In this document: one piece after another, positions 30,297 through 42,318 of the stretch
Layout: each line of letters begins with the position of its first letter
Numbering within the stretch: the first letter of the stretch is position 1
Origin: Saccharina japonica
Lineage: Eukaryota; Sar; Phaeophyceae; Laminariales; Laminariaceae
DNA length: 64,000 nt
NCBI GenBank assembly: GCA_008828725.1
Contig: MEHQ01001575.1
Coordinates: 124,812-188,811 of the forward strand
Reading direction: 5' to 3'
Notes under the pieces: model-generated
Told to the model about the DNA's origin: nothing
The model's input: only the letters and a program-made list of their open reading frames with translations
The model's database searches: none
Translations under genes and position numbers: made by a program

Positions 30297-30711
30297 CCAT
30301 CTCCTCACGAAAGGCTACAACTGCAGCCTCATCCATCTTGTCTTGCTGCTGCTTCTGCTGCTCCGGCTGCTGCTGCTGCCGCTGCTCGCCTGCGTTGCTT
30401 GTGCTTCGAGCAGCAAGCGGCTCCACCAGCGCCGGCTCACGTCTGGCAAAGGCGGCACGATGTTGCTGCGGTCGGATCGGGTGGACTACCTCTTGCCGCC
30501 ATTTGATCTGGTGCTGCGCCGAGTTGATCCGAAAATCCACCTCAGTGAGACGAGCCCTCTCGTTCGCAAGCACGGCAACCCGTCCAGTACGCGCAGCCCA
30601 AGCTTCATAGTTCACGATGCGTTGAACCAGGACGAAGCGCTCGGCATACAGCTTGTCGACAACTCCCATCAGCTGCACCGTCTTCCATCTTTCAAACTCC
30701 GCGGCATCCAT
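30297..30711 (-). pseudogene. truncated ORF ending in a C/A/C homopolymer tail
   Basis: An ATG at 30,711-30,709 opens a frame of about 138 residues before the homopolymer. The protein looks real in composition: an amphipathic helical N-terminus (MDAAEFERWKTVQLMGVVDK, then NERARLTEVDFRINSAQHQI) and a Gln-rich region (EQRQQQQPEQQKQQQDK). The frame then runs into C10, A8, C18 on the minus strand (30,296-30,259), with no stop before it. I recognise no family. It could be a gag-like fragment of a retroelement or a retrocopy. Confidence 0.35.
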
Positions 30712-30869
30712 CTCGACGCGGAAAAACCCACCACACCGCCTGATGACCCAAGCAACCCGAGATCACGTGTCAACGACCACCCGCTATAGCGTATTGATAC
30801 GACCTCGGGCGCATGACAGGGCCTAGCACAGGCAGGCAGGGTCAGCGGGCTGGAGCGCTGCTCATGGAG

Positions 30870-32166
30870 ACATAAACCACGTAGTTAAGTATATATATAT
30901 TATCGTCGGACCTCGCAGGCCACCATCGAGGCGCAGCGAGCACGTCAAGCAGTCAAGTCAGGAAGTCCCAGCAAGCACGAGACCTCACAGATGGAGAAAG
31001 CCTCATCAAGTATATGAACTCCGTAATATATGAAACCGTCATCATACCTGCTGTATCGAGTACCAAGCACAATCAATATGATACCGTCTCTGGCTGTCTG
31101 GCCTGGGCGGCTTTCTGGTAGTTCGGAAAATACATTGATTGACTGGCCGACTGATTGAACGAGGATTCGAGAATTGAGGATTTTGAATGAGTTTCTGATT
31201 GGGCTGGTGGGGTTAAGGTTGGTTTGTGGTTTTTGATTGATGGTTTTCGGGCGTTGAAAATTCCGCCTGTTTACTGATTAAAATAGTGAATATATTGTAC
31301 GGTATTGAGATTTGTATTGAAGATTTTTCATGTTTCGAGACTCTTGCAACGTGCAGTGCTTCTGAAGTTGGTACTACTGGACAAACCTGTATCGACCTGT
31401 TGACACCGAGCTGATGACCGCCTGATTACCGAGGCCTTATGTCCTAGTTGCGGCAGCTGAGTGTCCTGGAAGATTGTTGAAGTTTGAGCCAGTATGGTTT
31501 AGATTTTGGACTCTGAAGTTGATACTACTGGACAAACCTGTATTGACCTGTTGACACCGAGCTGATGGCCGCCTGATTACCGAGGCCTTGTGTCCTAGTT
31601 GCGGCAGCTGAGTGTCTTGGAAGATTGTTGAAGTTTGAGCCAGTATGGTTTAGATTTTGGTATTTGAGTTTGTTTGAATTTGCTTGAATTTCTGGTATTC
31701 AGTACTTTGAATTTGCTTGAGGTTTTGGGACATTGCGGTCCACATTCGGTACGTGAATTTAGAATGTGTGATATTGATTCGGGATGAATGATTTGTGGTT
31801 TTCGGGACAGCTGTGAGGTGTGATCATGTTTGCGATGCTTTATTGCCATACTGTCCATCATGCAGGGAGGATATTAGTTGATGGGACTGTACACTTGTTC
31901 GGTATGAATACTGCGGATGTGTGGTGTCACACAGTATCCACTGCAAAGCAGGGAGGATATTGATTGTGCTTGCACTCGATACAGCAGGTACAATGACGGT
32001 TTCATGTATGAGGGAGTTCATATATGTGGTGAGGCTTTATTGAAGTAGAATGCGTGCCAGTTCTATCCGATCGTCTGTCGCGTGCTCTCTGCTCGCCACT
32101 TCGAAGTCCTATAATATATATATATATATCTGGTTTATGTCTACTGCTGGAGAATAACAGCACCTT
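30870..32166. mobile_element. inverted pair of LTR-like arms (about 1.3 kb)
   Basis: 30,870-31,080 (+) and 32,166-31,945 (-) share AGACATAAACCA, a TATATATATATTAT run, CTCATCAAGTATATGAACTC-like sequence, GAAACCGTCAT, CTGCTGTATCGAGT and AAGCACAATCAATAT. The right arm has CAATAAAGCC, a possible polyadenylation signal. Between the arms lies a 150-bp tandem pair (31,357-31,500 and 31,512-31,655, CTACTGGACAAACCTGTA...). No polymerase or integrase remains. Confidence 0.6.
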
Positions 32167-32239
32167 GAGCTCGTCTGCCTGCGCAAGCACTCGCCTGGCG
32201 CCTGAGGCCGTATCAACACCCTGTGTAGGGTATCGACAT

Positions 32240-32698
32240 CCTGTAACAGCCGATTTTTCTAAATAATTGAGAATTGCCTTTCCGATGAGAATGACAATCG
32301 ATTTTTGAGTTTTGTTATTGTTTAAGAGTAGTATTTCGCTCACGATCAAAACTTGACCTAGATAATATGTTCCTCGGTGGTAGGAATCGATCCACAAAAA
32401 ACAAATCGAAATTAACCTTGATAGGCTCGAAAAATCAAGGATTTAAGGGAATTTGCATTTATGAGCGAGGTACCTCGCCCAGAAATCCAGGTTTTCTGGT
32501 ATCTTCGATATATTGAGACTGACGACGCCGATTTCGTTTTTTTGTTATCGACGGTTGTCTGAACTGACAATAGTTTACATTGAAAAAAATGTCTGTCATG
32601 GAATTATATCCCTTACTATTCAAAAACCAATATTTTCGATTTTCATTCTCATCGGAAAGGCAGTTCTCAATCAAGAAAATCGGCTGTTCTGTCATGGC
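32240..32698. mobile_element. L element: TIR element of about 460 bp
   Basis: The first about 60 bp (ACAGCCGATTTTTCT, TTGCCTTTCCGATGAGAATG) are the inverse of the last about 60 bp (CATTCTCATCGGAAAGGCAG, AAAATCGGCTGT). The interior is AT-rich. It interrupts the minisatellite at 32,215-33,115. Confidence 0.8.
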
Positions 32699-32699
32699 A

Positions 32700-33115
32700 C
32701 GTTTAAAGAACACTACTAGCAGGGTAGAGACGCATACTCACCCTGCTGCCAAAGTATTGGGTGACATACCCTGTAAAGTACAAAACCCTGTGCAGCGTGT
32801 CGACACCCTGCCATGGTAGGTACAGATGACTCTGGCAAGGTATAGATGCATTTTGCATTCTGACAAGGAAATGCGTGACATACACTGTACGGTACAAACC
32901 CCTGTACAGGGTGTCGCCACCCTGCCATGGTAGGTACCGATTACCCTGGCAAGGTAAGAACGCATACTGTATGCTGCCAAGGTATTGCGTGACATACCCT
33001 GTACAGTAGTAGCACCTTGCCAGGGTGTCCACAGGGTGTCGACACCCTGCAAGGGTCTATAAAGATACTGCACAGGGTATACATGCTGGCAAGGTGTGCA
33101 GCAGGGTACCCAAGA
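32700..33115. repeat. about 120-bp tandem repeat (CAGGGTGTCGACACCCTGCC)
   Basis: Three to four units contain CAGGGTGTCGACACCCTG (palindromic), CATGGTAGGTAC, GGCAAGGTA and GCGTGACATACCCTGTA. A fragment lies to the left of the L element (32,205-32,238). Confidence 0.85.
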
Positions 33116-33121
33116 CGGCCA

Positions 33122-36100
33122 CGTGTGCAGTTAGGAAATCCGTCTAAAGATACCACACAAAAAAAAATCTAACACTTCGACCGGTAAGTATCAGTATCTG
33201 TCTCGTCGAACACAGGGCTGCACACTAAGACACGAGCATTATAGCAACGACGCTCTCACTTTACCCGAACCAGGCCTCGAAATATATCTTCAAGACTGAT
33301 TGATTGTTCATTTCGGTGTTCATCTCTGGTCATGTCTAGATAAGTGTTGATGTTCTCGAAAGTGTTATAATGACTGCCGTATGACTGTAGCAGCTAGGAA
33401 TTCCATCCAAAGATACCAAACAAATCAAGATCAAACACTTCGACCGGTAAATATCAGTATCTGGCTCGTCGAACACAGGGCTGAACACTAAGATCCAATC
33501 AGTACAGCAAAGACGCTCCAACTTCACCCATTCCAGGTCTCGACCAGTACTACTAGAGTGACCGAGTATTAATTCCGGTGTTCATCTCTGGCCAGGCGTA
33601 GATCTGTGTTGACGTTCTTGGAAGTGTAAAAATGACTGCCGTATGACTGTGGCGATTGGGAATGTCGTCTAAAGATACCAGACAAATCAAGATCTTACAC
33701 TTCGACCGGTAAATATAAAAATCTGGCTCGTCGAACACAGGGCTGCACACTAAGAGCTGAGCGGTACAGCAACGACGCTCTCACTTCACCCATACCAGGC
33801 CTCGACCAGTACTACAGGAGTGACTGCATACTCATTTCGGTGTTCATCTCTGTTCATCCCTAGATCCGTGTTGGCGTTGTTGGAGATGTAATAATGAATA
33901 CCGTATGACTATGGCAGCTAAGAAAGCCGTCTTGATATACCAAACTTATCAAAATCCAACACTCTGAGCGGTAAATATCAGTATCTGGCTCGTCGAACAC
34001 AGGGCTGCACACGAAGACCTGATCGGTACAGCAACGACGCTCTCACTGTACCCAACCCACGTCTCGACCAGTACTACAAACGTGACTCATTATTCATTTC
34101 GGTGTCAATCTCTGGTCATGCCTAGATCTGTATTGACGTTCTTGGAAGTGTTACAATTACTGTTGTATAGCTGTGGCAGTTGGAAATTCCGCCTGAAGAT
34201 ACCAGACAAATCAAGATCCAAAACTTTGACCGGTAAACTTCAGTATCGTACTCGTCGAACACAGGGCTGCACACTAAGGCCTGAGCGGTAGAGCAACGAC
34301 GGTTTCACTTAACCCATACCAGGTCCGACCGGTACTACACGAATGACTGATTTATCATTTCTATGATAATCTCTTGTCATGCCTAGATGTGTGTTGACGT
34401 TCTTGGAAGCGTTACAATGCTTGTCGAATTACTCTGGCAGTCAAGAATTTGGTCCAAAAATACCAGACAGATCAAGATCCAACACTTCGATTGGTAAATT
34501 TCAGTATCTGGCGCGTCGAACACAGGGCTGCACACTAAGACGTGAGCGGTACAGCAACGACGCTCTCACTTTACCCATTCAAGGTGTCGACCAGTACTAC
34601 AGGAGTGACTGCTTATGAATCTCGTTGTTTATCTCTGGTCATGCCTAGATCTGTGTTGACGTCCTTTAGAGTGTTCAATGACTGCCGTATGGCTGTGTGT
34701 GTTGTCTTCACATTGAACCCGTTCTTTCTACTTAACCACATCAGTACACCCAGTCCCTGTCCTGATTCCTAATCCTAGAAAGATACATATTCTGTGGTCA
34801 CAGACTGTGAAACAGAGAAAAACCAAAACAAAATAAACGCAAATAAATGGGTAAAGCAAGTGAGATGCTAACGTACCGGGTACGAGAACACAACGACACG
34901 GGCCAAACCAAACAAAAAAAACACCAAAAGACAAATAAAAAAACGAATTCTGAAATGCAAATTAATACAAGTGACGCGGGGAGACAAGATCGCCACTAGA
35001 AGAAAAGCACACATGCCCAAGAGGAACAGGTAACTGCTGCACGGGCGAAGCAACACGCAAAAAAAGAAGACACCACACTGCCTTATGATTGTGGCAGATA
35101 GGAATTACGTCTAAAGATACCAGATAAATCAAGATCCAACATTCCGACCGGTAAATATCAGTATCTGGCTCGTCCAACACAGGGCTGCACACTAAGACCT
35201 GAGTGGTACAGCAAGGACGCTCTCACTTTACCCAAACCAGGTCTTGACCAGTACTACAGGAGTGACTGATTATTCATTTCTGTGTTCATCTCTGGTCATG
35301 CCTCGATCTGTGTTGACGATTTTGGAATTGTTACACTGACTACCGTATGACTGTGGCAAATAGGAATGCCATCTAAAGAATCCAGACGAATGAAGATCCA
35401 ACACTTCGACCGGCAAATATCAGGATCATACTCGTCGAACACAGGGCTGCACACAATGAACTAAGCGGTACAGCAACGACGCTCTCAACTTACCTATACC
35501 AGGTCTCGAACAGTACTACAAACGTGACTGATAATATTTTTCGGTGTTTGTCTCTGGTCATGCCTAGATCTGTGATCACGTTTTTGGGAGGTTTACAATG
35601 ACTGCTTTATGACTGATGCAGTTAAGAATTCGGTTTTAAGATACCAGACGAATCAAGATCCGATACTCCGACCGGCAAATATCAGTCTCTGGCTCGTCGA
35701 ACATAGTGCTACAGAAAATCACCTGAGTGGTACAGCACCGACGCTATCACTTCACCCACACCAGACCTCGACCAGTACTACAAGAGTGACTGATTTATAA
35801 TTTCGGTGTTCATGTCTGGTCATGCCTAGATCTGTGTTGACGTTCGTGGAAGTGTTACGATGACTGCCGTATGACTGTGGCAGTAAAACCTCCGTCTAAA
35901 GATACCAGACAAATCAAGATCCAGCACTACGACCGGTTTACATCAGTATCCGGCTCGTCGAACACAGGGCTGCACACTAAGATCTGCGCGATACAGCAAG
36001 GAGGCGCTCACCTTACCCATACCAGGCCTCGACCGGTACTACTAGAGTAACTGATAATTCATTTCGGAGTTCATCTCTGGTCATACCTAGATCTGTGTTG

Positions 36101-38400
36101 ATGTTCTTGAAAGTGTTACATTGACTGCTTTATTACTGTGGCAATTAGGAATTCCGTTCAAAGATATCCGACGAATCAAGATCCAATACTTCGACAAGCA
36201 AATATCAGTGTCTGGCTCGTCGAACACAGAGCTGCACACAAACACCTGAATGATACAGCACGAACGCTATCACCTTACCCATACCAGTACTACAAGAGGG
36301 ACTGATATTTCATTTCGGTGTTCATTTTATTCAAGCCTAGATCTGTGTTGACGTTCTTAAGAGTGTTACAATGACTGCCGTATGACTGTGGCAGTTAGTA
36401 ATCCCGTCTAAAGATACCACATAAATCAAAATTCAACACTCCGACCGGTTGACATCAGTATCTCACTCGTGGAACACAGGGTTGCACGCAAAGACATTAG
36501 CGGTACAGCAACGACGTTCTCACCTTACCCATACCAGGCCTCGACAAGTACTGCAAAAGTAACTGATTATTCATTTCGGTGTTAATTTGTGGTTATTATG
36601 TCTAGATCTGTGTTGACCTTTTCGGAAGTGTTACAATGACTGCCGTATGACTATGGCCGTTAGGAATTATGTTTCAAGATACCAGACAGATCAAAATCCA
36701 TTACTTCGACCGGTAAATATGTGTATCTCGCTCGTCGAACACAGGGCTGCACACGAAGACCTGAGCACTAGAGCAACGACGCTCTCACATGTCCCATACC
36801 AGGACTCGACCAGTACTACAAGAGTGACTGACGATTCATTTATGTGTTCATCTCTGGTCATGCCTAGATGTGTGTTGACGTTCTTGGAAGTGTTACAATG
36901 ATTGATGTATATCTATGGCAGGTAGGAATTCCGTCTTGAGATTCGAGACATATCGCAATCCAACACTTTGACCGCTAAATATCAGCATCGGGCTTGTCAA
37001 ACACAGGGCTGCACACTGAAGTCTGAGCGTTACAGCAACGACGCTGTCACATTACCCATACCAGGCCTCGATAAGTACTACAAAAGTGACTAGTTATTCA
37101 TTCGGGGGTTCACCTCTGGTCATGCCGAGATCTGTGTTGACGTTCTTGGAAGTGTTACAATGACTGCCGTATGACTGTGGCAGTTAGCAATTCGGTCTTA
37201 GATACCAGTCAAATCAAGACGCAATACTTCGACCGGCTAATATCAGCATCTGGCTCGTCGAACACAGGGCTGCACACTAAGAGCTGAGCGGAGAAGCAAC
37301 GACGCTCTCACATTACCCATACCAGGCCTTGACCAGTACTACAAGAACGACTGATTATTCATTTCGGTGTTCATGTTTGGTCATGCCTACATCTGCGTTG
37401 ACTCTATTGGAAGTGTTACAATGACGGCCTTGTGACTGTGGCAGTTAGGAATTCCGGCTAATAATACAACAAAAATCTAAATTAAACACTTCGACCGGAA
37501 ATATCAGTATCTGGCTTGTCGAAAACAGGGGTGCACACTAAGATCTGAGCGGTACAGCAACGATGCTCTCATATAACCCATACCAGGCCTCGACGAGTAC
37601 CACAACACTGACTGACTCTTCATTTATGCGTTTATCTCTGGTCATGCCTAGATCTGTGTTGACGTCCTTGAAAGTTTTACAAAGACTACCATATGACTGT
37701 GGCAGTTAGGAATGCCCTCTAAAGATACCAGACGAATACAAATCCAACACTCGGACCGGTAAATATCAGTATCGTGCTTGTTGAACTCATGGCTGCACAC
37801 TATGACCTGAGCGGAACAGCAACGACGCTTTCACATTTCCTATACCAGGCCTCGACCAATACTACAACAACGACGGATTATTCAGTTCGGTGTTCATCTA
37901 TGGCCATGCCTAGATCTGCGTTGACGTTCTTGGTATTGTTACAATGACTGCCGTATGACTGTGGCAGCTAGGAATTCCGTCTAAAGACATCAGACAAATC
38001 AAGATCTAACACTTCGACTCGTAAATATCAGTATCTCGCTCGTCGAACACAGGGCTGCACTCTAAGACCTGAGCCGTACAGCAACGACCAGTAATACAAG
38101 AGTGACTGAATATTCATTTTCGTGTCCATCTCTGGTCATGCCTAGATCTGTGTTGACGTTTTCGAAAGTGGTACAATGATTGCCGTATGACTGTGGCAGT
38201 TTGCAATGCCGTCTAAAGCTACAAGACAAATCAAGATCAAACACTTCGACTTTTAGATATCAGTATCTGGCTCGTCGAACACATTGCTGCACATTAAGAC
38301 CTGAGCGGTTCAGCAGAGACTCTCTCACTTCACCAGTACCAGGCCTCGACCAGTGCAAAAACAGTTACTCGTTTTTCTTTTCGGTGTTCATCTCTGGTTA
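33122..38400 (+). repeat. satellite array, about 262-bp unit, 19 units
   Basis: The anchor CGTCGAACACAGGGCTGCAC recurs, with variants, at 33204, 33467, 33729, 33991, 34253, 34514, 35171, 35433, 35694, 35955, 36218, 36468, 36733, 36995, 37256, 37517, 37778, 38041 and 38273. Most steps are 261-265 bp. Step 34514-35171 contains an insertion and the last step is shortened by about 30 bp. Units also share ACTTCGACCGGTAAATATCA and GGTCATGCCTAGATCTGTGT. Units are clearly diverged from each other, so the array is not recently amplified. No unit has an ORF. Confidence 0.97.
34703..35078 (+). mobile_element. H-family element inserted in the satellite
   Basis: It contains the H blocks (TTCACATTGAACC, TCTGTGGTCACAGACTG). 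The satellite motif TGCCGTATGGCTGTG precedes it and TGCCTTATGATTGTG follows it, so about 15 bp of target appear duplicated. The ends are short inverses (TGTGTTGTCTTC / GAAGACACCACA). Confidence 0.65.
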
Positions 38401-39632
38401 CCCATTAAGCGGTGCATCTCCTCAACTGACGATCGTGAGAAGTTGTGCCAATACTGCCCCGTATACCGGACCTCAGAGTTGCTCGGCGAAATTACCCCAA
38501 ACCCAAAATAGCGAAAGATAACACTCACTGGTAAAAGTCTCCTGACGCGGTCGAACGGATCGTTCGCGCGTACCAGTCCCACGTCGCACGAAACAAGTAT
38601 TCCAATACAGAGCCGTGCTTTATCGCCGAGGTGGTATACTTCCACTCCGACTGATTGATCACTAGGTGTGTGTTTGTCGTATGACCCAGTCCACTCTTGA
38701 TTCCGGAACACGAGCTCTGCCACAGTCTAGCTTCGCAAGTGAGCGTCGTTCGTCACAACCTCGTCACTCATCCGCCTGAGTCACAGTCCGAGACTTCAGT
38801 GACTACCCAACGAGGACATAGAAGCGCCCTGTGCGCGCGGGGAAGTCTGTCCAATTCGATCAGATCTGGGGTTGACAGGTGGATGAGGTTAGAAGCAAGG
38901 ACTTTGACACCGTGGGCATCGCGACTTAGGGGCGCTAAGGAGCATGCCCGTGGAAAGTGCAACCCAGACGATCAGCAGTGGAGCTCAAAGATCGACCTAG
39001 GTAAGATATAAGAGCTTAGGGCGCGGCAAACGGTCTTGCACACCGACACCGATACGGTTACACCAACCGACCCCGGCATTCATGACCCCAGACCAGCCCA
39101 CCCAGAGTCACACCAAGTAGTTGTGACTGACCAGGTGCGTGGCTGAGTGGGCCGAAGCCAAAGTGGTCCGACGTGTGAATGATGGTTGAAAGACAGCCGG
39201 TATCGACCAGGAGTGCACGTTGCTATAAAAGCAATCCGCGTCCACAGCAGTACCACCAGAAGAGCAAAAGCGCACACTGACCGTACGTAACTGTCAGGGA
39301 GCGACTCGGCGAATTACGCAGGGGCGTGCCACTACATAGTACCAAGGCGCGAGTCGAAGAGCGAACGACATCACACTGATCTCCACTCCAACCAGACCTC
39401 TCGACCGTAGGTACTAACAAGGGAGGACTAAGACAGCAGCTCCAGGTAAACTATGGGACAGGCCAATGTCGCGAGTGGCCGAAATTACAAATGACCGCAG
39501 GACTGCGGCGCAGGTGGAAAATATCAGACCGGCCACACAACCAGACAATTCAAAGCCAATAACACCAAAAGAAAAAAAAAAAACGTGCTTATAAATCGCC
39601 CAGTCATCACAGCGCTCCGTGCACGGCGTGGA
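38401..39632. other. no gene recognised
   Basis: Non-repetitive DNA of moderate GC between the satellite and an F element. The longest frames (about 104-111 codons) overlap on both strands and show no motif. Confidence 0.5.
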
Positions 39633-39862
39633 GGGCGGGGGTTTACTCGATGTTCATGCATGGCTGTAGTCTTACGGCCATAGACCCTCGCCTCCCTACA
39701 ATACCTGAACGGAGCATGTCGGGCTTTCACCGACCAGGCAGACATTGCTATGAATAGCACCAATCGCGAAGCCAAACGTGAGGTATTGGGCGAGTCGCAT
39801 GGAGGGTGAGCTGCATCCTACTACGTAAGAATCGCCTGCGAGGCGGACTTGCATATGTATGA
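39633..39862 (-). mobile_element. F-family SINE-like element
   Basis: F blocks run from GGGGGTTTACTCGATGTTCA through CATGGCTGTAGTC, GGAGCATGTCGGGC, GACCAGGCAGACATTGCT and GGCGAGTCGCATGGAGGG to AGGCGGACTTGCATATG. The G run at its left edge is the C tail on the minus strand. Confidence 0.8.
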
Positions 39863-40137
39863 GGAGGGGGGGGTTGATGATGCTGGCGAGAGTGCCATTG
39901 ACAAGGGCAAAAGGCGGTCGAGAGAGAGGGGTGCACACTGGGTTTCCACTCGGAGGAGGCGGTCTCAGCTAAAAACTTGGAACACCCCCGAGAAACCGAT
40001 AATTCATTCCCAAATCAGGATGTAGAGATACATTTCAAATGTCAAAATACAGATGTCTTCACGATCTTGTATGGTGTAATCGCGATTTTTTTTCGTGGGG
40101 TGGGACCCGTATCGTAAACCAGGTGTTCAGCTGTAGT

Positions 40138-40438
40138 GATGCATGCTACGGTAGCCTGAATACAGGTGCACCATGTCTGTGCCTTTTGAGGGTGGCCACT
40201 TGAGGAGCTCTACTCGTCCGAAGTATACTAATAGTAAGTCAAAAACTGGTTTTGGGAGGAAATAAAAGTGCTACTTCGTATATACCCTGATATACCCAAT
40301 AAATCCCAATCGCACGACCTAGTTTCGACGTCAACTGAAACATGCAGCAACAACACAATGGGATTCCGACGAGGTTGGGTTAAGGAGCCCGATCGGTCAT
40401 AAAGCGGTCCAACGAAAAAGCGCTTCCTCTATCGTAGG
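40138..40438. mobile_element. D-family element
   Basis: Ends are GATGCATGCTACGGTAGCCT and CGCTTCCTCTATCGTAG. The internal D order is ACTTGAGGAGCTCTA, AAAACTGGTTTTGGGAGGAA, TTCCGACGAGGTTGGGTTAA and GGAGCCCGATCGGTCA. A GGGAGGGAAG microsatellite follows (40,436-40,505). Confidence 0.78.
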
Positions 40439-40749
40439 GAGGGAGGGAGGGAGGCAGGAAGGGAGAGAAGGAGAGAGGGAGGAAAGGGAAGAAGGGAGGC
40501 AAGGAAGGAAAACATATAGATTAATATAGCAGTACCCACTAACCTTACGTATGCTATATAATTCCCAAGGGTTGGTCGGGGGTTCAAATCCCGCCGATTT
40601 CATATTTTTTTTTATTTTCGAGCGTACGCGCTGGAGACATTATGAATGGGTAGGATAGTGTGCTCCTGGACACTCGTTCGTGGCGAGGGCAGTGCCCCGG
40701 ACATCAATACAGCAAGGTGAGATTCGACGAACCTCAAAGTATGTATTTT

Positions 40750-40828
40750 GTTAGTTATATTGCGTAGACCACTGGGCTACTCAGTCACGTGACTGAGTAG
40801 GCCAGTGGTCTATGCTATATAAACTAAC
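40750..40828. repeat. 79-bp near-perfect palindrome without spacer
   Basis: The arms meet at CACGTG (about 40,787-40,792). Each arm reads from GTTAGTT/AACTAAC through TAGACCACTGG to CTACTCAGTCACGTG, with few mismatches in the outer part. Confidence 0.9.
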
Positions 40829-41029
40829 AAGTATAAATGTATGTGTTGGCTGGGTTGCGCGAACAGAATGTTCTTCGAAGGCGTGTTTCGGGTGACGTGT
40901 TTTGAGCTCCTCGTGTTGGCGACTGAGCTCTTCGTGTTCTAGCATCTCAGAGAATATGGCAATGCCCTCATTACACCGCCGTGGGATTTTTCTGGGCGTA
41001 TTAATGTTATAATAGGTACAGAGAAGACG

Positions 41030-41312
41030 TGCACAGCAGTGTTTTTTTTTCTGAGAACGGTTGCTTGAGGAGCGCTCCCTATACTTCACCGAAAACATGA
41101 TTTTCGGGAAAAAATAAATAAAAGTTCTATATATAATACCCGATGAAGAACACCCTTATCTATGATCCAATCCAAGTATACCATCAATCAAAATTATGGT
41201 AAGACAAAAACGAAAGTCCGACGATTTTGAGTCAAGGGGGGCCCGATTTAGTTCAGAAAACGTTTCACCCAAGCCAATAAGTGCTACGAGGACCTCTTTC
41301 GTACCACGCGTC
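41030..41312. mobile_element. D-family element, left end worn
   Basis: D landmarks are GCTTGAGGAGCGCTC, AAAACATGATTTTCGGG, AAAGTCCGACGATTTTGAGT and TTCAGAAAACGTTTCA, with right end CCTCTTTCGTACCACGCGTC. Confidence 0.65.
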
Positions 41313-41400
41313 TAGGCGAAGCGGAACTAAGTGAAGCGTGGTCTGCCCCGAGAAGATGTGGGTGTACCCTTGTGCTGCACGCATACCCGAAACATCGTCG

Positions 41401-41586
41401 GGGGGGGGGGGGTACTCATTTTCATTTTCATGCACGGCCGTAGTCGTATGACCATAGACCCTCGCATCCCTACAAAACTGGGACGGAGCATGTCGGGTTT
41501 CCACCGACCAGAGGCAGACATTGCTAGCACTAAGCGCGAAGCGCCTTGAGGTGTTAGGCGAGTCGCATGAAGGGTGAGCTGTATCT
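41401..41586 (-). mobile_element. F-family element, 3' part, next to G13
   Basis: G13 then TACTCATTTTC, CATGCACGGCCGTAGTCGTA, GGGACGGAGCATGTCGGG, GCGAAGCGCCTTGAGGTGTT and GCATGAAGGGTGAGCTG. On its own strand it ends in GAGTACC followed by C. Confidence 0.82.
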
Positions 41587-41589
41587 GTG

Positions 41590-41968
41590 GGGGGGGGGGT
41601 GAACTCGATATTCACGCATGGCCGGAATCGTATGACCATAGACCCTCGCATCCCTACAGTGCCGGGACGGAGCATCTCGGGTTTTCGCCGACCAGGCAGA
41701 CATTGCTTTTTGCACCAATGGTGCGAAGCGCCTTGAGGTGTTAGGCGGGTCGCATGAAAGGTGAGCTGCATTCTACTCAGAACCGCTTGTGAGGCGGACG
41801 TGCAAAAGGATGACAGCTTCAATGAGTTCATTTAAATTCCGGCGTGGCCACTTCCAGAGACAGTAATGGGGGTACCATGTAACTGCCTCGTGGGTGCATC
41901 ACCATAATAACTACGTGATGCGATCATTCCTCTTGTGCGGAGTAAAGGTTCTCCACCCCTCAAAAATG
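41590..41968 (-). mobile_element. F-family element, long copy, next to a G run
   Basis: A G run then TGAACTCGATATTCACGCAT, followed by the F order through GAACCGCTTGTGAGGCGGAC, GGCGTGGCCACTTCCAGAGA, ACTACGTGATGCGATCATTC and TTGTGCGGAGTAAAGGTTCT. Confidence 0.82.
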
Positions 41969-41973
41969 ATATT

Positions 41974-42070
41974 CGGGGGGTGGGATGTGTGTGCTCATGT
42001 CGTGCATGGCAGTAGTCGTATGACCATAGACCCTCGCATCTCTACAATGCCGGAACGGAGCATGCCGGGT
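41974..42070 (-). mobile_element. F-family 3' fragment
   Basis: GGGGGGTGGG, then GTGCTCATGTCGTGCATGGC and CCTCGCATCTCTACAATGCC, ending GGAGCATGCCGGG. Confidence 0.7.
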
Positions 42071-42318
42071 ATGTTCCTTCAATTGTTATCGCGCATAGGT
42101 TTCATCATTCCCACTGCTCGACGATATTCATCGTTTTTTTGCTAACTCACCCTCTCTCGCGCTTTCCGCTATTCAGTGTTTATGCAGGAAAAAGTTCCCA
42201 AAGAGTATAGTCTATGCGCCCGGTTAGAATTGAACTTACCCAAATTACTTTAAGTAAGCACGACGGCTGCCCACCAAGATACCGGGGACGCCGGCTTTTT
42301 TTGTTATCCTTGATTGGG

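Noticed and set aside
33122..38400. CRISPR-like array
   Set aside because: Units are 262 bp, diverged along their whole length, with no repeat/spacer division, in a eukaryotic context.
40570..40601. T-arm-like GGTTCAAATCCC motif
   Set aside because: No matching 5' acceptor stem or anticodon arm lies upstream at the right distance.
42214..42288. tRNA-like sequence on the minus strand
   Set aside because: A 6-of-7 acceptor stem (GCGTCCC/CGGGCGC), a T arm (TTCAATT) and a possible TAA anticodon loop can be drawn, but the D-arm region is about six bases too long and does not pair. More likely a tRNA-like relic or chance.
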